Part shown: positions 1-9,172 of the stretch, one piece after another
Numbering within the stretch: the first letter of the stretch is position 1
How the letters are laid out: each line of letters begins with the position of its first letter
DNA from: an uncultured Sphingomonadaceae bacterium
Lineage (GTDB): Bacteria > Pseudomonadota > Alphaproteobacteria > Sphingomonadales > Sphingomonadaceae
Assembly (NCBI GenBank): GCA_946479505.1
Contig: CAMLGC010000091.1
Coordinates: 1-9,172 of the forward strand
Direction: 5' to 3'
Length of the DNA: 9,172 nucleotides
Made by a program: the position numbers and the translations under genes
Notes under the pieces: model-generated
The model's input: only the letters and a program-made list of their open reading frames with translations
Told to the model about the DNA's origin: nothing
Databases searched by the model: none

Positions 1-2153
<2,153 letters not shown>

Positions 2154-2163
2154 GCCCGCGGTT

Positions 2164-2949
2164 CTATTCGTATCCGAGCAGCGCGCGAAGCCCCGGCGCC
2201 TGATAATCGACCAGCGCGCGGTGACGAGTGCCGAGCGTTTGCGGCAGCTCCTTGGCGATTCCGGTGAGGTTCTCGCGTGCGGTGCCGCTCTGCCTGCGGT
2301 CCGCTCCGATCATGACGCGCTCTTGCCAGTCGTGCGGTCGACCGATCCCGCACGCGTCGAGCAAATCCGCAAAGAAGCGCTCGGCTTCGGTTGACTCCAG
2401 ATTGCCGAGATGGCGGACCAGATCCTCGAATTTGACCGGGTACGCGCGCGCACCGAGCCAGGCGGCCGCATTCATCTGGTAAATATCGTTGAGCGTCGGC
2501 GCCTTTCCGGGAAGACCGAAGATCATCATCGTCAGCAGTTCGTCGGCGGTGATCGCGCCCGATTTCAACTGGTCGACGTTGCCCTGAAACTGCTCCGACA
2601 GGAAAAAACGCGCGCGTGCAATGACCCAGTCGTAAGGGTCGCGGTAAAGCAGGATGCGGTGGGCGGGCGCCGTCTCGACCGCCGATGCGTCCGCCAAAAA
2701 CAGATGTCCCCAGCTCAACTTGGGCGCCGCCGGATCGAACGCCGCCAGATGCTGCTGGAGATTGGCCCACTGGACGAAGTCGCGGCGGTATTGCTGCTCC
2801 ACGGGCACGAACATCCGCAGAATGTTGCGCAACAGGTGACTGCCGCTCTTCGGCACGCTGTTGAGAAAGATCGGCCGGCGAAGCGGCGCCTGATCGAACC
2901 GTCGGTTTTCCTCGTCGAGCGTGTCGGGCTTCACCTGCACATTGGGCAT
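2164..2949 (-). CDS. short single-domain PAPS-dependent sulfotransferase
   Basis: This 261-residue, probably cytoplasmic protein consists of one sulfotransferase fold. The 5'-phosphosulfate loop is at residues 27-40 (core PKSGSH, 33-38). The 3'-phosphate-binding strand and helix are ILLYRDPYDWVIARARFF (99-116, key Arg103-Asp-Pro). The VKFEDL block (172-177) corresponds to the family's YEDL motif. The Arg/Gly-rich segment around 218-230 occupies the place of the C-terminal PAPS loop. His82 in SWGHLFL is a candidate catalytic base by analogy with the THLP motif of cytosolic sulfotransferases; this is inference. The gene is second in the receptor-led block, and a purine-rich site (GGGGAG) lies about 12 nt before ATG. 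It differs from the neighbouring TPR enzyme in size, motif wording and catalytic layout, so this is not a simple tandem duplication. The two may act on different acceptors or positions. Substrate cannot be told from sequence. Confidence 0.87.
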   Translation of the reverse strand: MPNVQVKPDTLDEENRRFDQAPLRRPIFLNSVPKSGSHLLRNILRMFVPVEQQYRRDFVQWANLQQHLAAFDPAAPKLSWGHLFLADASAVETAPAHRILLYRDPYDWVIARARFFLSEQFQGNVDQLKSGAITADELLTMMIFGLPGKAPTLNDIYQMNAAAWLGARAYPVKFEDLVRHLGNLESTEAERFFADLLDACGIGRPHDWQERVMIGADRRQSGTARENLTGIAKELPQTLGTRHRALVDYQAPGLRALLGYE

Positions 2950-2981
2950 GCCGCGATCGCTCTCCCCTGATGCTTATGAAA

Positions 2982-3011
2982 GCTGGGCGGCACGCTGACG
3001 CGCCGCCCAGC
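2982..3011 (-). terminator. hairpin between receptor and sulfotransferase genes (weak terminator or attenuator)
   Basis: On the minus strand, 20 nt after the receptor stop, GCTGGGCGGC pairs perfectly with GCCGCCCAGC (10 bp, 10-nt loop). Only TTT follows, then CATAAG, so this is an imperfect intrinsic terminator that probably lets some transcripts through. Such a site would give high receptor and low enzyme levels from one promoter, or mark the 3' end of a processed receptor mRNA. Hairpin seen directly; function inferred. Confidence 0.5.
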
Positions 3012-3031
3012 CGAGACGTTGATCGATATGG

Positions 3032-6000
3032 TCAGAACTTGGTCGAGACGTTGATGAACGCCCGTCGCCCGACCAAGCTGTATTGCGACGCCGCGATGAC
3101 CGGGCCGAGCATCGAGATCTCGCCGCCGTTGAGCACCGATACCCGCGGCGGCCGCGTATCGAACAGGTTGTTGACGCCCAGGGTGATCGAGAATTCGTCG
3201 CCGATGTCCTTCGTCACGGAGATGCTGTGATAGAAGGTAGCCGGCGCATCCAGAACGGGGCAGTAGCGGCCGCGCAGGGACGAATCGATGCATGGGTCGC
3301 CGCCATTGTCGTCGAGGAAATCCTGGAGGTCGGACGTGCCGCCGATGACGTCGAGCCCGTAAAAGACGTTCAGATCGCCACCGCTGTTCTGCCAGAAAAG
3401 CTTGAAATCGCCGATCCAGCGCGGCGACCCCGATTCGCCGTTATCCGAGGTCGTGGGCGAGGTCGGCAGGAGCTGGAACGTGTCCTTGGTCTGCCACGTC
3501 ATGTCACCCTTGAAGGTGAGGGAGCCCAGCCCGCCGAAATCGTGGCGGATGTCGAGCGACACGTCGACGCCCTCGTTCTCCTGGCTGGCGATGTTGACGT
3601 ACTGGTCGAACACCGTGTTGATCGCATACGGATCGGCCGCCGTTCCGCGCGTGTACAGACCGCATAGCGGATCGTTCGGGAAGTTTTCCGAATCGTAGCA
3701 GCTATAGATGATATTGCGCGGGCCGAGCTGCGTGATCTCGCCAGTCACCTTGATGTCGAAATAATCGACCGCGAGATTGATCTGCGTGTCCGGCAGGAAA
3801 TCGAACCTCGGCGTGAGGATCGTGCCGAGGACGAGCGCATCGGACGTTTCCGAGTGGACCTGGCCGAGACCACCCTGCGACACCGCGGTCGCGGTAATCG
3901 CGCCGCCGGTATAGTTGCTCGGAATTCCCTCGGCCGCACAATTGTCGAAGACCCGCTGGGTGATATTGCCGAGGTCCAGATTCTGCGCGGCGTTGACGCA
4001 CGGATCGATGGTGCGTGCGCTGGGGAAGCTCGTCTCGTCGGCGAGGAAGAGCTCGAACAGTGCCGGCGCGCGGAACGACGTGCCGTAGCTGGCGCGGAAG
4101 CGGAGCCAATCGGTCACCGCCCAATTGGCGCCGAGCTTGTAGGTCCAGTTGCCGTTGTCGCTGGCCGATGCATCGTCCGATTTGCGCGTCGAGGTGACGT
4201 TGGTAACGCGGCCCGCGGCCGACAGCGCGAGATCGTAGAAGAACGGCGTATCCTTGAGCACCGGAACGTTGATTTCGCCGAACGCCTCTTTGGTGATGCT
4301 CTCGCCCGCGGTGATGCCCGAGGTCGAGGTACCCCAGGCGTTGCCCGCCTGCGTGATCTCGCCGGGAACATCGTTGATCCGATCGCGCCGGATCGTCGCG
4401 CCAAGCGCGACGCCGAGTGGCCCGGCCGGCAATTGCAGGACCTCGCCCGACAGCGTGGCTTCGCCGGCGAGCTGGCTATAGACCGTCTTTCCTTCTTCCC
4501 AGTCGGTCAGAAAGTCGGCCTGCGCCGGCGTGAGGTCGCCGCGCATGAAATACGGATCGGCCCACGGCAGATCCATGCACTGCTTACCCGAGACGGGCAG
4601 GACGGTGCCGACGCACGACGCGGATTGGAAATAGCCGCTGTCGTACACGTCTTGCAGGATCTGCTGGCTGCGATAGCGGCCGATGCTCCTGCTGTACTGG
4701 CTATAGGCTTCCCAATGCCAGCCGGACATGAAGCCGTCGCCGCCGATGTCGCCGCGCAGCCCGCCGACGCCGCGATAATAATCGACCTTCTGGCTGCTGT
4801 CCGACAGATCGGTGATCGCGGTCGGGCTGATGTAGTTGACGCCCGTGAATCCATCGCCCCAGATCGTGCCGAACCCGCCGGTGCCGTAAAGATCACCGGT
4901 ATAGCCGAAGTTCCAGAACTGCCGCCAACCATTCTGGTATGTTTTGCGGCGGTTGAACAGGAATTCCCCGAACAGCTCCACCGCATCGGTGACTTCGTAC
5001 GCGCCGTCCGCGTAGAACGTATAAAGATCGGTCTTCGGGATGATCGTCTGCTGCTCGACGAAGGGATGATAGCCGTTTTCCGCGGCAAGCGATTCGGTGC
5101 TGTAGCCCACCGGATAGAAGCCCGCGGGCAATCCAAAATCGCCCGGATAAGCGGGCGCGCCATACGTCGGAATGCCCAGGTGCTCGCCGGGGAACTGATA
5201 TTGCATCAGCACCGTCTCGCCGTTGGGCGAGGTGTTCAGGCCTGTATTGGGGCCGCCCGGACCGTCGAGCTGCAAATTGTCGATCAGATTGTACGTCCAG
5301 ACATGCCCCCAGGGCAGATCTTCGCACTTGTACTTGCCGGTGCGCGGATCGATCAGATCGGCGCGGCTACCGTCTTCGCGGAAGGTGTAGGCCTCCGGGC
5401 AGGCGAGATACGAGCGATCGCCGCGGGCGAGCTCGTTGGTGTGGCTGTAGTCGCCGGCGACCAGGATGTGCCCGCGGCTGAAGGTCTTGCCCCAGATCGC
5501 GCTCAGCCGATACTCTTCGCCGCCGCTGTCGAGCGGGACCGAGCTGTTGAAGTCGAGCTCGAGCCCGTTGGTGTCCTTCTTGGTGATGATGTTCACCACG
5601 CCCGCGATCGCATCCGAGCCGTAAACCGACGAGGCGCCGGTCTTCAGGATCTGGATATTCTGCGCGATCGACGCCGGCAGAACGTTGAGATCGAACGAGG
5701 AAACCGATCCGCGCGTACCCGCCGGGCCGGCGCGGCGGCCGTTGAGCAGCACGAGCGTGCGGTTCGCGCCGAGGCCGCGAAGATCGATCGTCTGCGCGCC
5801 GGGGCCGCCGGCGGTGACGAAGTTGGACGAAATCGCCGAGGTGATCTGGGTCGATCCCGCCGCGACCGGCGAGCTTTGCAGGATCGACGCCATGTCGAGC
5901 TTGCCCTGCTTCATCTCGAGCTCGGGGTCGATGACGGTGATCGGATCGGGGCTGTTGAAGGGGGTCACGCTGCGGATGCGCGATCCGGTGACGACGATCT

Positions 6001-6208
6001 CGCCGCCGCCGGCCTCGGCAGGCTCCGCCGTCGGCAATTGCGTCGATTGTTGAATCGGCTGCGTCGATGTGTCGTCGGTCGTCTGCTCCTGTGCCGCGCC
6101 GGTGTCCGTCGTCGTCTGCGCGATCGCCGGCGCTCCCGTCAGCAGGATCGTGCCTGCAACGGCCGCCGAATACAGCGCGCTCGTCGAAGCAAAAGAAATC
6201 GTGCGCAT
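3032..6208 (-). CDS. TonB-dependent outer-membrane receptor
   Basis: This outer-membrane active transporter has 1058 residues when started at the ATG at 6206-6208. An in-frame TTG lies immediately before it, but the ribosome site AGGGGGG is 5 nt from ATG, so ATG is preferred. The signal peptide is residues 1-30, with cleavage after AIA before Gln31. A Thr/Gln/Glu-rich linker follows, then a TonB-box-like EIVVTGSR (70-77). The plug domain (about 80-212) includes IDLRGLGANRTLVLLNGRR and SSVYGSDAIAGVVNIITKK. The beta-barrel (about 225-1058) has the SYGTSFRAPALFELF signature and ends in the aromatic terminus NVSTKF. Ten cysteines form five close pairs (270/295, 532/544, 737/757, 837/849, 973/983), probably disulfides in surface loops, and CxDLPW occurs twice (295-300 and 544-549). 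The size and loops fit receptors for large substrates rather than a small siderophore barrel, but the ligand cannot be named. It heads the block containing two sulfotransferases. No frameshift seen. Confidence 0.96.
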   Translation of the reverse strand: MRTISFASTSALYSAAVAGTILLTGAPAIAQTTTDTGAAQEQTTDDTSTQPIQQSTQLPTAEPAEAGGGEIVVTGSRIRSVTPFNSPDPITVIDPELEMKQGKLDMASILQSSPVAAGSTQITSAISSNFVTAGGPGAQTIDLRGLGANRTLVLLNGRRAGPAGTRGSVSSFDLNVLPASIAQNIQILKTGASSVYGSDAIAGVVNIITKKDTNGLELDFNSSVPLDSGGEEYRLSAIWGKTFSRGHILVAGDYSHTNELARGDRSYLACPEAYTFREDGSRADLIDPRTGKYKCEDLPWGHVWTYNLIDNLQLDGPGGPNTGLNTSPNGETVLMQYQFPGEHLGIPTYGAPAYPGDFGLPAGFYPVGYSTESLAAENGYHPFVEQQTIIPKTDLYTFYADGAYEVTDAVELFGEFLFNRRKTYQNGWRQFWNFGYTGDLYGTGGFGTIWGDGFTGVNYISPTAITDLSDSSQKVDYYRGVGGLRGDIGGDGFMSGWHWEAYSQYSRSIGRYRSQQILQDVYDSGYFQSASCVGTVLPVSGKQCMDLPWADPYFMRGDLTPAQADFLTDWEEGKTVYSQLAGEATLSGEVLQLPAGPLGVALGATIRRDRINDVPGEITQAGNAWGTSTSGITAGESITKEAFGEINVPVLKDTPFFYDLALSAAGRVTNVTSTRKSDDASASDNGNWTYKLGANWAVTDWLRFRASYGTSFRAPALFELFLADETSFPSARTIDPCVNAAQNLDLGNITQRVFDNCAAEGIPSNYTGGAITATAVSQGGLGQVHSETSDALVLGTILTPRFDFLPDTQINLAVDYFDIKVTGEITQLGPRNIIYSCYDSENFPNDPLCGLYTRGTAADPYAINTVFDQYVNIASQENEGVDVSLDIRHDFGGLGSLTFKGDMTWQTKDTFQLLPTSPTTSDNGESGSPRWIGDFKLFWQNSGGDLNVFYGLDVIGGTSDLQDFLDDNGGDPCIDSSLRGRYCPVLDAPATFYHSISVTKDIGDEFSITLGVNNLFDTRPPRVSVLNGGEISMLGPVIAASQYSLVGRRAFINVSTKF

Positions 6209-6213
6209 CAAAA

Positions 6214-6220
6214 CCCCCCT
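6214..6220 (-). promoter_or_regulatory. ribosome binding site deciding the receptor start
   Basis: On the minus strand AGGGGGG is followed by TTTTG and then ATG, a 5-nt spacer. The alternative TTG start, one codon upstream, would leave only about two bases of spacing, so the ATG is preferred. Confidence 0.6.
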
Positions 6221-6297
6221 GTTTTATTTTCCCCTGCTGAATTGATGCGACGGATAAAGAGCCGCTGCAACACCTGCCCGGTATTCGCGGCCAATCT

Positions 6298-6337
6298 GCG
6301 CCATGCCGTGTGGTAAGATTGCCACACTCAATGGCGC
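6298..6337. promoter_or_regulatory. nested 40-bp dyad, candidate operator in divergent region
   Basis: GCGCCAT (6298-6304) and ATGGCGC (6331-6337) are perfect complements. Inside them, after exactly 3 nt on each side, lie GTGTGG (6308-6313) and CCACAC (6322-6327), with a largely symmetric 8-nt centre. The site is 90-129 bp upstream of the receptor ATG and more than 115 bp before the divL-side reading frames. There is no T-run beside it, so an operator for a dimeric or tetrameric regulator is likelier than a terminator. The symmetry is seen; the binding protein is unknown. Confidence 0.5.
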
Positions 6338-6378
6338 GCGGCGCGCACCGGGCGTCATGGTTCGGCGTCGCTCGCGTC

Positions 6379-6407
6379 TTGTCCGCGGTCCTCGTCCAAA
6401 ATAGGTC
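6379..6407 (+). promoter_or_regulatory. possible promoter for the divL-tsaE direction
   Basis: TTGTCC (6379-6384) and TAGGTC (6402-6407) are separated by 17 bp, a fair match to a housekeeping -35/-10 pair, and lie about 50 bp before the leader frame. In GC-rich DNA such matches arise by chance. No CtrA-type TTAA-N7-TTAA or GANTC methylation site was seen in this gap. No convincing promoter could be picked for the receptor direction. Confidence 0.25.
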
Positions 6408-6422
6408 TTGTCACGACCATTG

Positions 6423-6452
6423 CCGGTTCCGGGCCGGGTGCCTAGGAGCCGG
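6423..6452 (+). promoter_or_regulatory. hairpin covering the leader ribosome binding site
   Basis: CCGGTTCC (6423-6430) pairs over 8 bp with GGAGCCGG (6445-6452), with one G-U wobble. GGC (6432-6434) and GCC (6440-6442) add 3 bp in the loop. The downstream arm contains GGAG of the AGGAG ribosome site (6444-6448) for the ATG at 6455, so the RNA could mask that site. Pairing is seen; regulation is inference. Confidence 0.35.
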
Positions 6453-6454
6453 AC

Positions 6455-6493
6455 ATGTCTGATCTCGCCGCCACGAGGAAGAAGAGCCGGTGA
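6455..6493 (+). CDS. possible 12-codon leader peptide overlapping the divL start
   Basis: ATG at 6455 has a near-ideal ribosome site (AGGAG, 6-nt spacer) and opens a frame coding MSDLAATRKKSR. Its TGA (6491-6493) overlaps the GTG start of the downstream kinase-like gene as GTGA, an arrangement typical of translational coupling. The peptide itself has no recognisable domain. It could instead be a chance frame, or the remnant of a longer N-terminus broken by a one-base indel. The strength of the ribosome site is the reason for listing it. Confidence 0.3.
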   Translation: MSDLAATRKKSR

Positions 6494-8838
6494 TCGCCAT
6501 GAGCATATTGCAAGCCGTGCTCGCCGGCGTGGTCGTGGCGGCGTTGCTGGCGCTTTCCTGCACGCTTCTCTTTCAGGGATGGCGGCTGCGGCAATCGGCG
6601 CTCGTCGACGGCGCCGCCTCTGCTGGTGCGCGTGCTCTGGTCGAGGCCGCTCCGGCGCTCGCGATGACCGTTTCGGCGGATGGGCGCATCGATCTGCCGC
6701 CACGGCTGTCGGACTGGTTGGGCCTGTCGGGCGAAGCGTCGTACCTTGCCGATCTTTCGGGCGATGATGCGGGGCTTCCGCCGGAAACGATGAAGGACCT
6801 GACCGCGAACCTCATTCGCGTTCAAAAAGGGGGCGGCGCATTCGACCAGACGGTTCGGGCGCAGGGCTCGGAGCGGACGCTGACGATCCGGGGGATGCGC
6901 GCGCCCGCCGACGTCGCTGCGACGGGAGCGGCGCTGCTGTGGTTTTTCGACGCGACGGAGGCGCGCCGCGAGGTCGAACGCGCGGAAGCCGACGCGGCGC
7001 GGCTGCGCGCCGCCTTCGATGCGCTCACGGGGCTCATCGAGGTCGCGCCGCTGCCAATGTGGTATCGCGGGCCCGACCTTCGACTTGCTATGGTCAATTC
7101 GGCCTATGTCGACGCGGTCGAGGGACGCGATGCCGAAGATGTGGCTTCGCGTGGCGTCGAGTTGGTCGAGGGCGCCGGAATTGGTGGCCCGCTGGCCGGC
7201 GCGGCCAAGGCGCGCGACACGAATACCCCTCAGGAACAGGCGATGCCCGCGACGATCGGCGGCGCGCGGCGGATGCTTCGCGTTCACGACATTCCGCTGC
7301 CGATGGGCGGTGTCGCGGGGTTTGCGGTCGATATCGACGAGCTCGAGCAGGCGCATTCGCGAACCAAGCGGCTCGGCGAGGCACAGCGTGCGATGCTCGA
7401 CCGGCTTTCGGCTGGCGTCGCGCAGTTCACCGCCGGGCGCACGCTCGCCTTCTGTAACCTGCCGTTTCGCCGCCTGTTCGCGATGCGCAACGAATGGCTT
7501 GCCGATCGGCCCGAGTTCGACCGCGTGCTGGAACGGATGCGCGAGGCGGGCCGAGTGCCCGAGGTGCGCGATTTCCCGAGCTGGAAGGCCGAACGCCGCG
7601 CCTGGTTCAATGCTGGCGAGGAGGCGATTGAGGAGGATTGGCACCTGCCCGGCGGCACCCACCTGCGCGTGCTCGCGCAGCCGCTCCCCGATGGCGGGCT
7701 GCTGCTCGTGTTCGAGGACCGCACCGAGGAGGTCCAGCTCGCAAGCGCGCGCGACACGTTGCTGCGCGTGCGCACCGCGACCTTCGATAATCTGTTCGAG
7801 GCGCTAGGCGTGTTCGCAGCCGATGGGCGCCTCCAGCTCTGGAACAACCGGTTCCGCGCAGTGTGGGGATTCGACCACGATTTTCTCTCCGCGCATCCGC
7901 GCGTCGATGCGCTTGCGCAAAAGGCGGCGCCGAGCCTCGCCAATCCGGCGCGGGCGTCGCTCATCGGCGAGCTGGTTCGCTCGGCGACGGTCGAGCGCCA
8001 GCAGCGCGGCGGACGGGTGGCGTTCGCCGACGGGCGGCATTTCGAATTCGCCGCGGTGCCGCTGCCCGACGGCAACGCGCTGTTCACGATGCTCGACATT
8101 TCGGACAGTCGGCGGATCGAGGAGGCGCTGCGCGAGCGCGCCGAGGCGCTCGAGGCCGCGGATCGCGTCAAGACGGCGTTCGTCGCCAATATGAGCTACG
8201 AACTGAGGACGCCGCTCACCTCGATTCGCGGGTTCGCCGAAATGCTCAACGGCGGCTATGCCGGCACGCTGAGCAAGGAGGCGGACGGCTATGTCGAGGC
8301 GATCCTCGATTCGACCGCGCGGCTGGGTGTGCTGATCGACGACGTGCTCGATCTGACCCAGCAGGCAGCCGCCGCGCCCGAGCTCGAGCGGGGGACGGTC
8401 GAGCTTGCGCTCGCCGCGCGTGCGGCGGCCGAAACGCTCCAATCCTTCGCCCGCGAGCGCTCGATCGACTTTGCCATCGAGGTGGCGCCCTCGACCGGCG
8501 CGGTGGCCGGCGACGCCCGGCGACTGCGGCAGGTGATCGAGCATCTGTTGCGCCATGCCATCGCGGGGACGCCCGAAAATGGCCGCGTGCTCCTGCATAC
8601 CGACGGGAGCGAGCAGGGCGCGCGGATCGTGGTTTCGGACGATGGTCTTGGCATGAGCGCGGAGGCTATGGCGCACGCCTTCGATCGCCCCGCGAGCGAC
8701 GGTGCGGCGCACGCCGATGGCGGCTTCGACCTTGGGCTGCCGCTCGCGAAGCAGATCGTCGAGGCGCATGGCGGGACGATCCAACTGTTTTCGGAGCCGG
8801 GCGAAGGGACCGTCATCGTCGTCGAGCTGGGACGATGA
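6490..8838 (+). CDS. divL: DivL-like PAS-domain pseudo-histidine kinase (tyrosine in H-box)
   Basis: This 782-residue inner-membrane regulator has one N-terminal transmembrane helix (about 5-28). A degenerate sensor region (about 46-155) and three PAS-like domains (about 175-290, 296-415, 428-540) follow, then a coiled linker, a dimerisation domain (560-625) and an ATPase-like domain (about 640-782). The phospho-acceptor motif reads MSYELRTPL: Tyr570 (TAC, 8197-8199) replaces the usual His. This is the hallmark of Caulobacter DivL (769 residues, Tyr550), which senses DivK and controls CckA and thereby CtrA phosphorylation. The ATPase domain is worn: the N-box reads EHLLRHA with both usual Asn as His (685, 689), and the G2 box reads GGFDLGL, while DDGLG (717-721) is intact. 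It is probably a protein-binding scaffold rather than an active kinase. GTG at 6490 was chosen for its GTGA overlap with the leader frame and the AGGA/AAGAG upstream; ATG at 6499 is an alternative. It overlaps tsaE by ATGA. Confidence 0.88.
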   Translation: MIAMSILQAVLAGVVVAALLALSCTLLFQGWRLRQSALVDGAASAGARALVEAAPALAMTVSADGRIDLPPRLSDWLGLSGEASYLADLSGDDAGLPPETMKDLTANLIRVQKGGGAFDQTVRAQGSERTLTIRGMRAPADVAATGAALLWFFDATEARREVERAEADAARLRAAFDALTGLIEVAPLPMWYRGPDLRLAMVNSAYVDAVEGRDAEDVASRGVELVEGAGIGGPLAGAAKARDTNTPQEQAMPATIGGARRMLRVHDIPLPMGGVAGFAVDIDELEQAHSRTKRLGEAQRAMLDRLSAGVAQFTAGRTLAFCNLPFRRLFAMRNEWLADRPEFDRVLERMREAGRVPEVRDFPSWKAERRAWFNAGEEAIEEDWHLPGGTHLRVLAQPLPDGGLLLVFEDRTEEVQLASARDTLLRVRTATFDNLFEALGVFAADGRLQLWNNRFRAVWGFDHDFLSAHPRVDALAQKAAPSLANPARASLIGELVRSATVERQQRGGRVAFADGRHFEFAAVPLPDGNALFTMLDISDSRRIEEALRERAEALEAADRVKTAFVANMSYELRTPLTSIRGFAEMLNGGYAGTLSKEADGYVEAILDSTARLGVLIDDVLDLTQQAAAAPELERGTVELALAARAAAETLQSFARERSIDFAIEVAPSTGAVAGDARRLRQVIEHLLRHAIAGTPENGRVLLHTDGSEQGARIVVSDDGLGMSAEAMAHAFDRPASDGAAHADGGFDLGLPLAKQIVEAHGGTIQLFSEPGEGTVIVVELGR

Positions 8839-9172
8839 TCCCGCTTCCGGACACCGCGGCGAGCGAGGCGCTGGGTGCAAGGCTGGCGAGTCTCGTCCGG
8901 CCAGGCGACGTCGTCACACTCTCCGGTCCGCTTGGCGCCGGAAAGACGAGCATCGCGCGCGGGCTTCTCGCGGCGCTGGGCCTGGAGGGCGAGGCACCGT
9001 CGCCGAGCTTCGCGATCGTCCAGCCTTATGAGCCGCCCGAAGTTTCGGTTCCCGTGCTGCATGTCGATCTCTATCGGCTGGATTCGGCGGCCGAGCTCGA
9101 TGAGCTGGGGCTGGACGACGCGCGGAGCGATTCGGTGCTGCTGATCGAATGGCCCGAACATGCGCCCGGGCG
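8835..9172 (+). CDS. tsaE: tRNA threonylcarbamoyladenosine biosynthesis ATPase TsaE, N-terminal part
   Basis: 112 codons are visible before the window ends. The ATG at 8835 overlaps the divL stop as ATGA, so the two genes are translationally coupled. TsaE is a cytoplasmic ATPase that works with TsaB and TsaD to make the t6A modification at position 37 of ANN-decoding tRNAs. Family marks are the Walker A motif GPLGAGKT (31-38), SPSFAIVQPY (56-65, usually SPTF..V..Y), HVDLYRL (76-82), ELDELGLDD (87-95) and LLIEWPE (102-108). The usual length is about 150 residues, so roughly the last quarter is missing. Identity is very secure. Confidence 0.96.
   Translation, partial: MIPLPDTAASEALGARLASLVRPGDVVTLSGPLGAGKTSIARGLLAALGLEGEAPSPSFAIVQPYEPPEVSVPVLHVDLYRLDSAAELDELGLDDARSDSVLLIEWPEHAPG

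Noticed and set aside
4000..6208. Receptor tyrosines with nearby acids (VDYFDI, SCYDSE, GEEYRL) as sulfation sites.
   Set aside because: Motifs such as VDYFDI recur throughout this receptor family as barrel strands, and no site stands out enough to be named as a target from sequence alone.
3854..6316. Very long open frame (820 codons) opposite the TonB receptor.
   Set aside because: The opposite strand encodes an unmistakable receptor with signal peptide, plug and barrel motifs. This frame has low-complexity Arg/Ala/Asp-rich sequence with no domain, typical of antisense frames in GC-rich codon usage.
6209..6454. CtrA boxes or CcrM (GANTC) sites upstream of divL.
   Set aside because: Neither TTAA-N7-TTAA nor a GANTC site was found in this gap on reading.
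6442..7662. 406-codon minus-strand frame across the start of divL, and a similar 358-codon one at 7804-8880.
   Set aside because: Both are Arg/Pro/Ala-rich shadows of the DivL coding frame with no recognisable motif or ribosome site.

Overview
The window is GC-rich, densely coded DNA that reads as an alphaproteobacterium, most likely a member of the Sphingomonadales. Three things point there: a large TonB-dependent receptor whose mature N-terminus carries an EIVVTGSR-type TonB box, a DivL-type pseudo-histidine kinase (a protein of the alphaproteobacterial CtrA cell-cycle circuit), and DivL sitting directly upstream of tsaE. The order may be conserved; that is from memory and was not checked by search.

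Layout from left to right. (1) 1-570, + strand: the C-terminal 189 codons of S-adenosylhomocysteine hydrolase (ahcY), cut by the window edge. (2) 564-6208, - strand: a three-gene, operon-like block read in the order TonB-dependent receptor (3032-6208), short sulfotransferase (2164-2949), TPR-domain sulfotransferase (564-2153). The last gene runs convergently into ahcY, and the two coding sequences overlap by 7 bp. A GC-rich hairpin lies between the receptor and the enzymes. (3) 6209-6489: the divergent control region, holding a nested dyad of 40 bp and a possible leader reading frame with a hairpin over its ribosome binding site. (4) 6490-8838, + strand: a divL-like gene whose phospho-acceptor histidine is tyrosine. 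It is coupled by an ATGA overlap to (5) tsaE (8835 to window end), a tRNA t6A synthesis ATPase.

AhcY, DivL and TsaE are housekeeping or cell-cycle genes. The receptor plus two PAPS-dependent sulfotransferases looks like an accessory module lodged between ahcY and divL. The most interesting idea is that this module is a surface uptake and sulfation system. The TPR enzyme resembles tyrosylprotein sulfotransferases around its catalytic residues, which would fit a protein or peptide substrate such as the receptor, its ligand or a partner. No sequence here proves the substrate.

The large open frames on the opposite strands of the receptor, kinase and sulfotransferase genes are GC-driven shadows and are not annotated.
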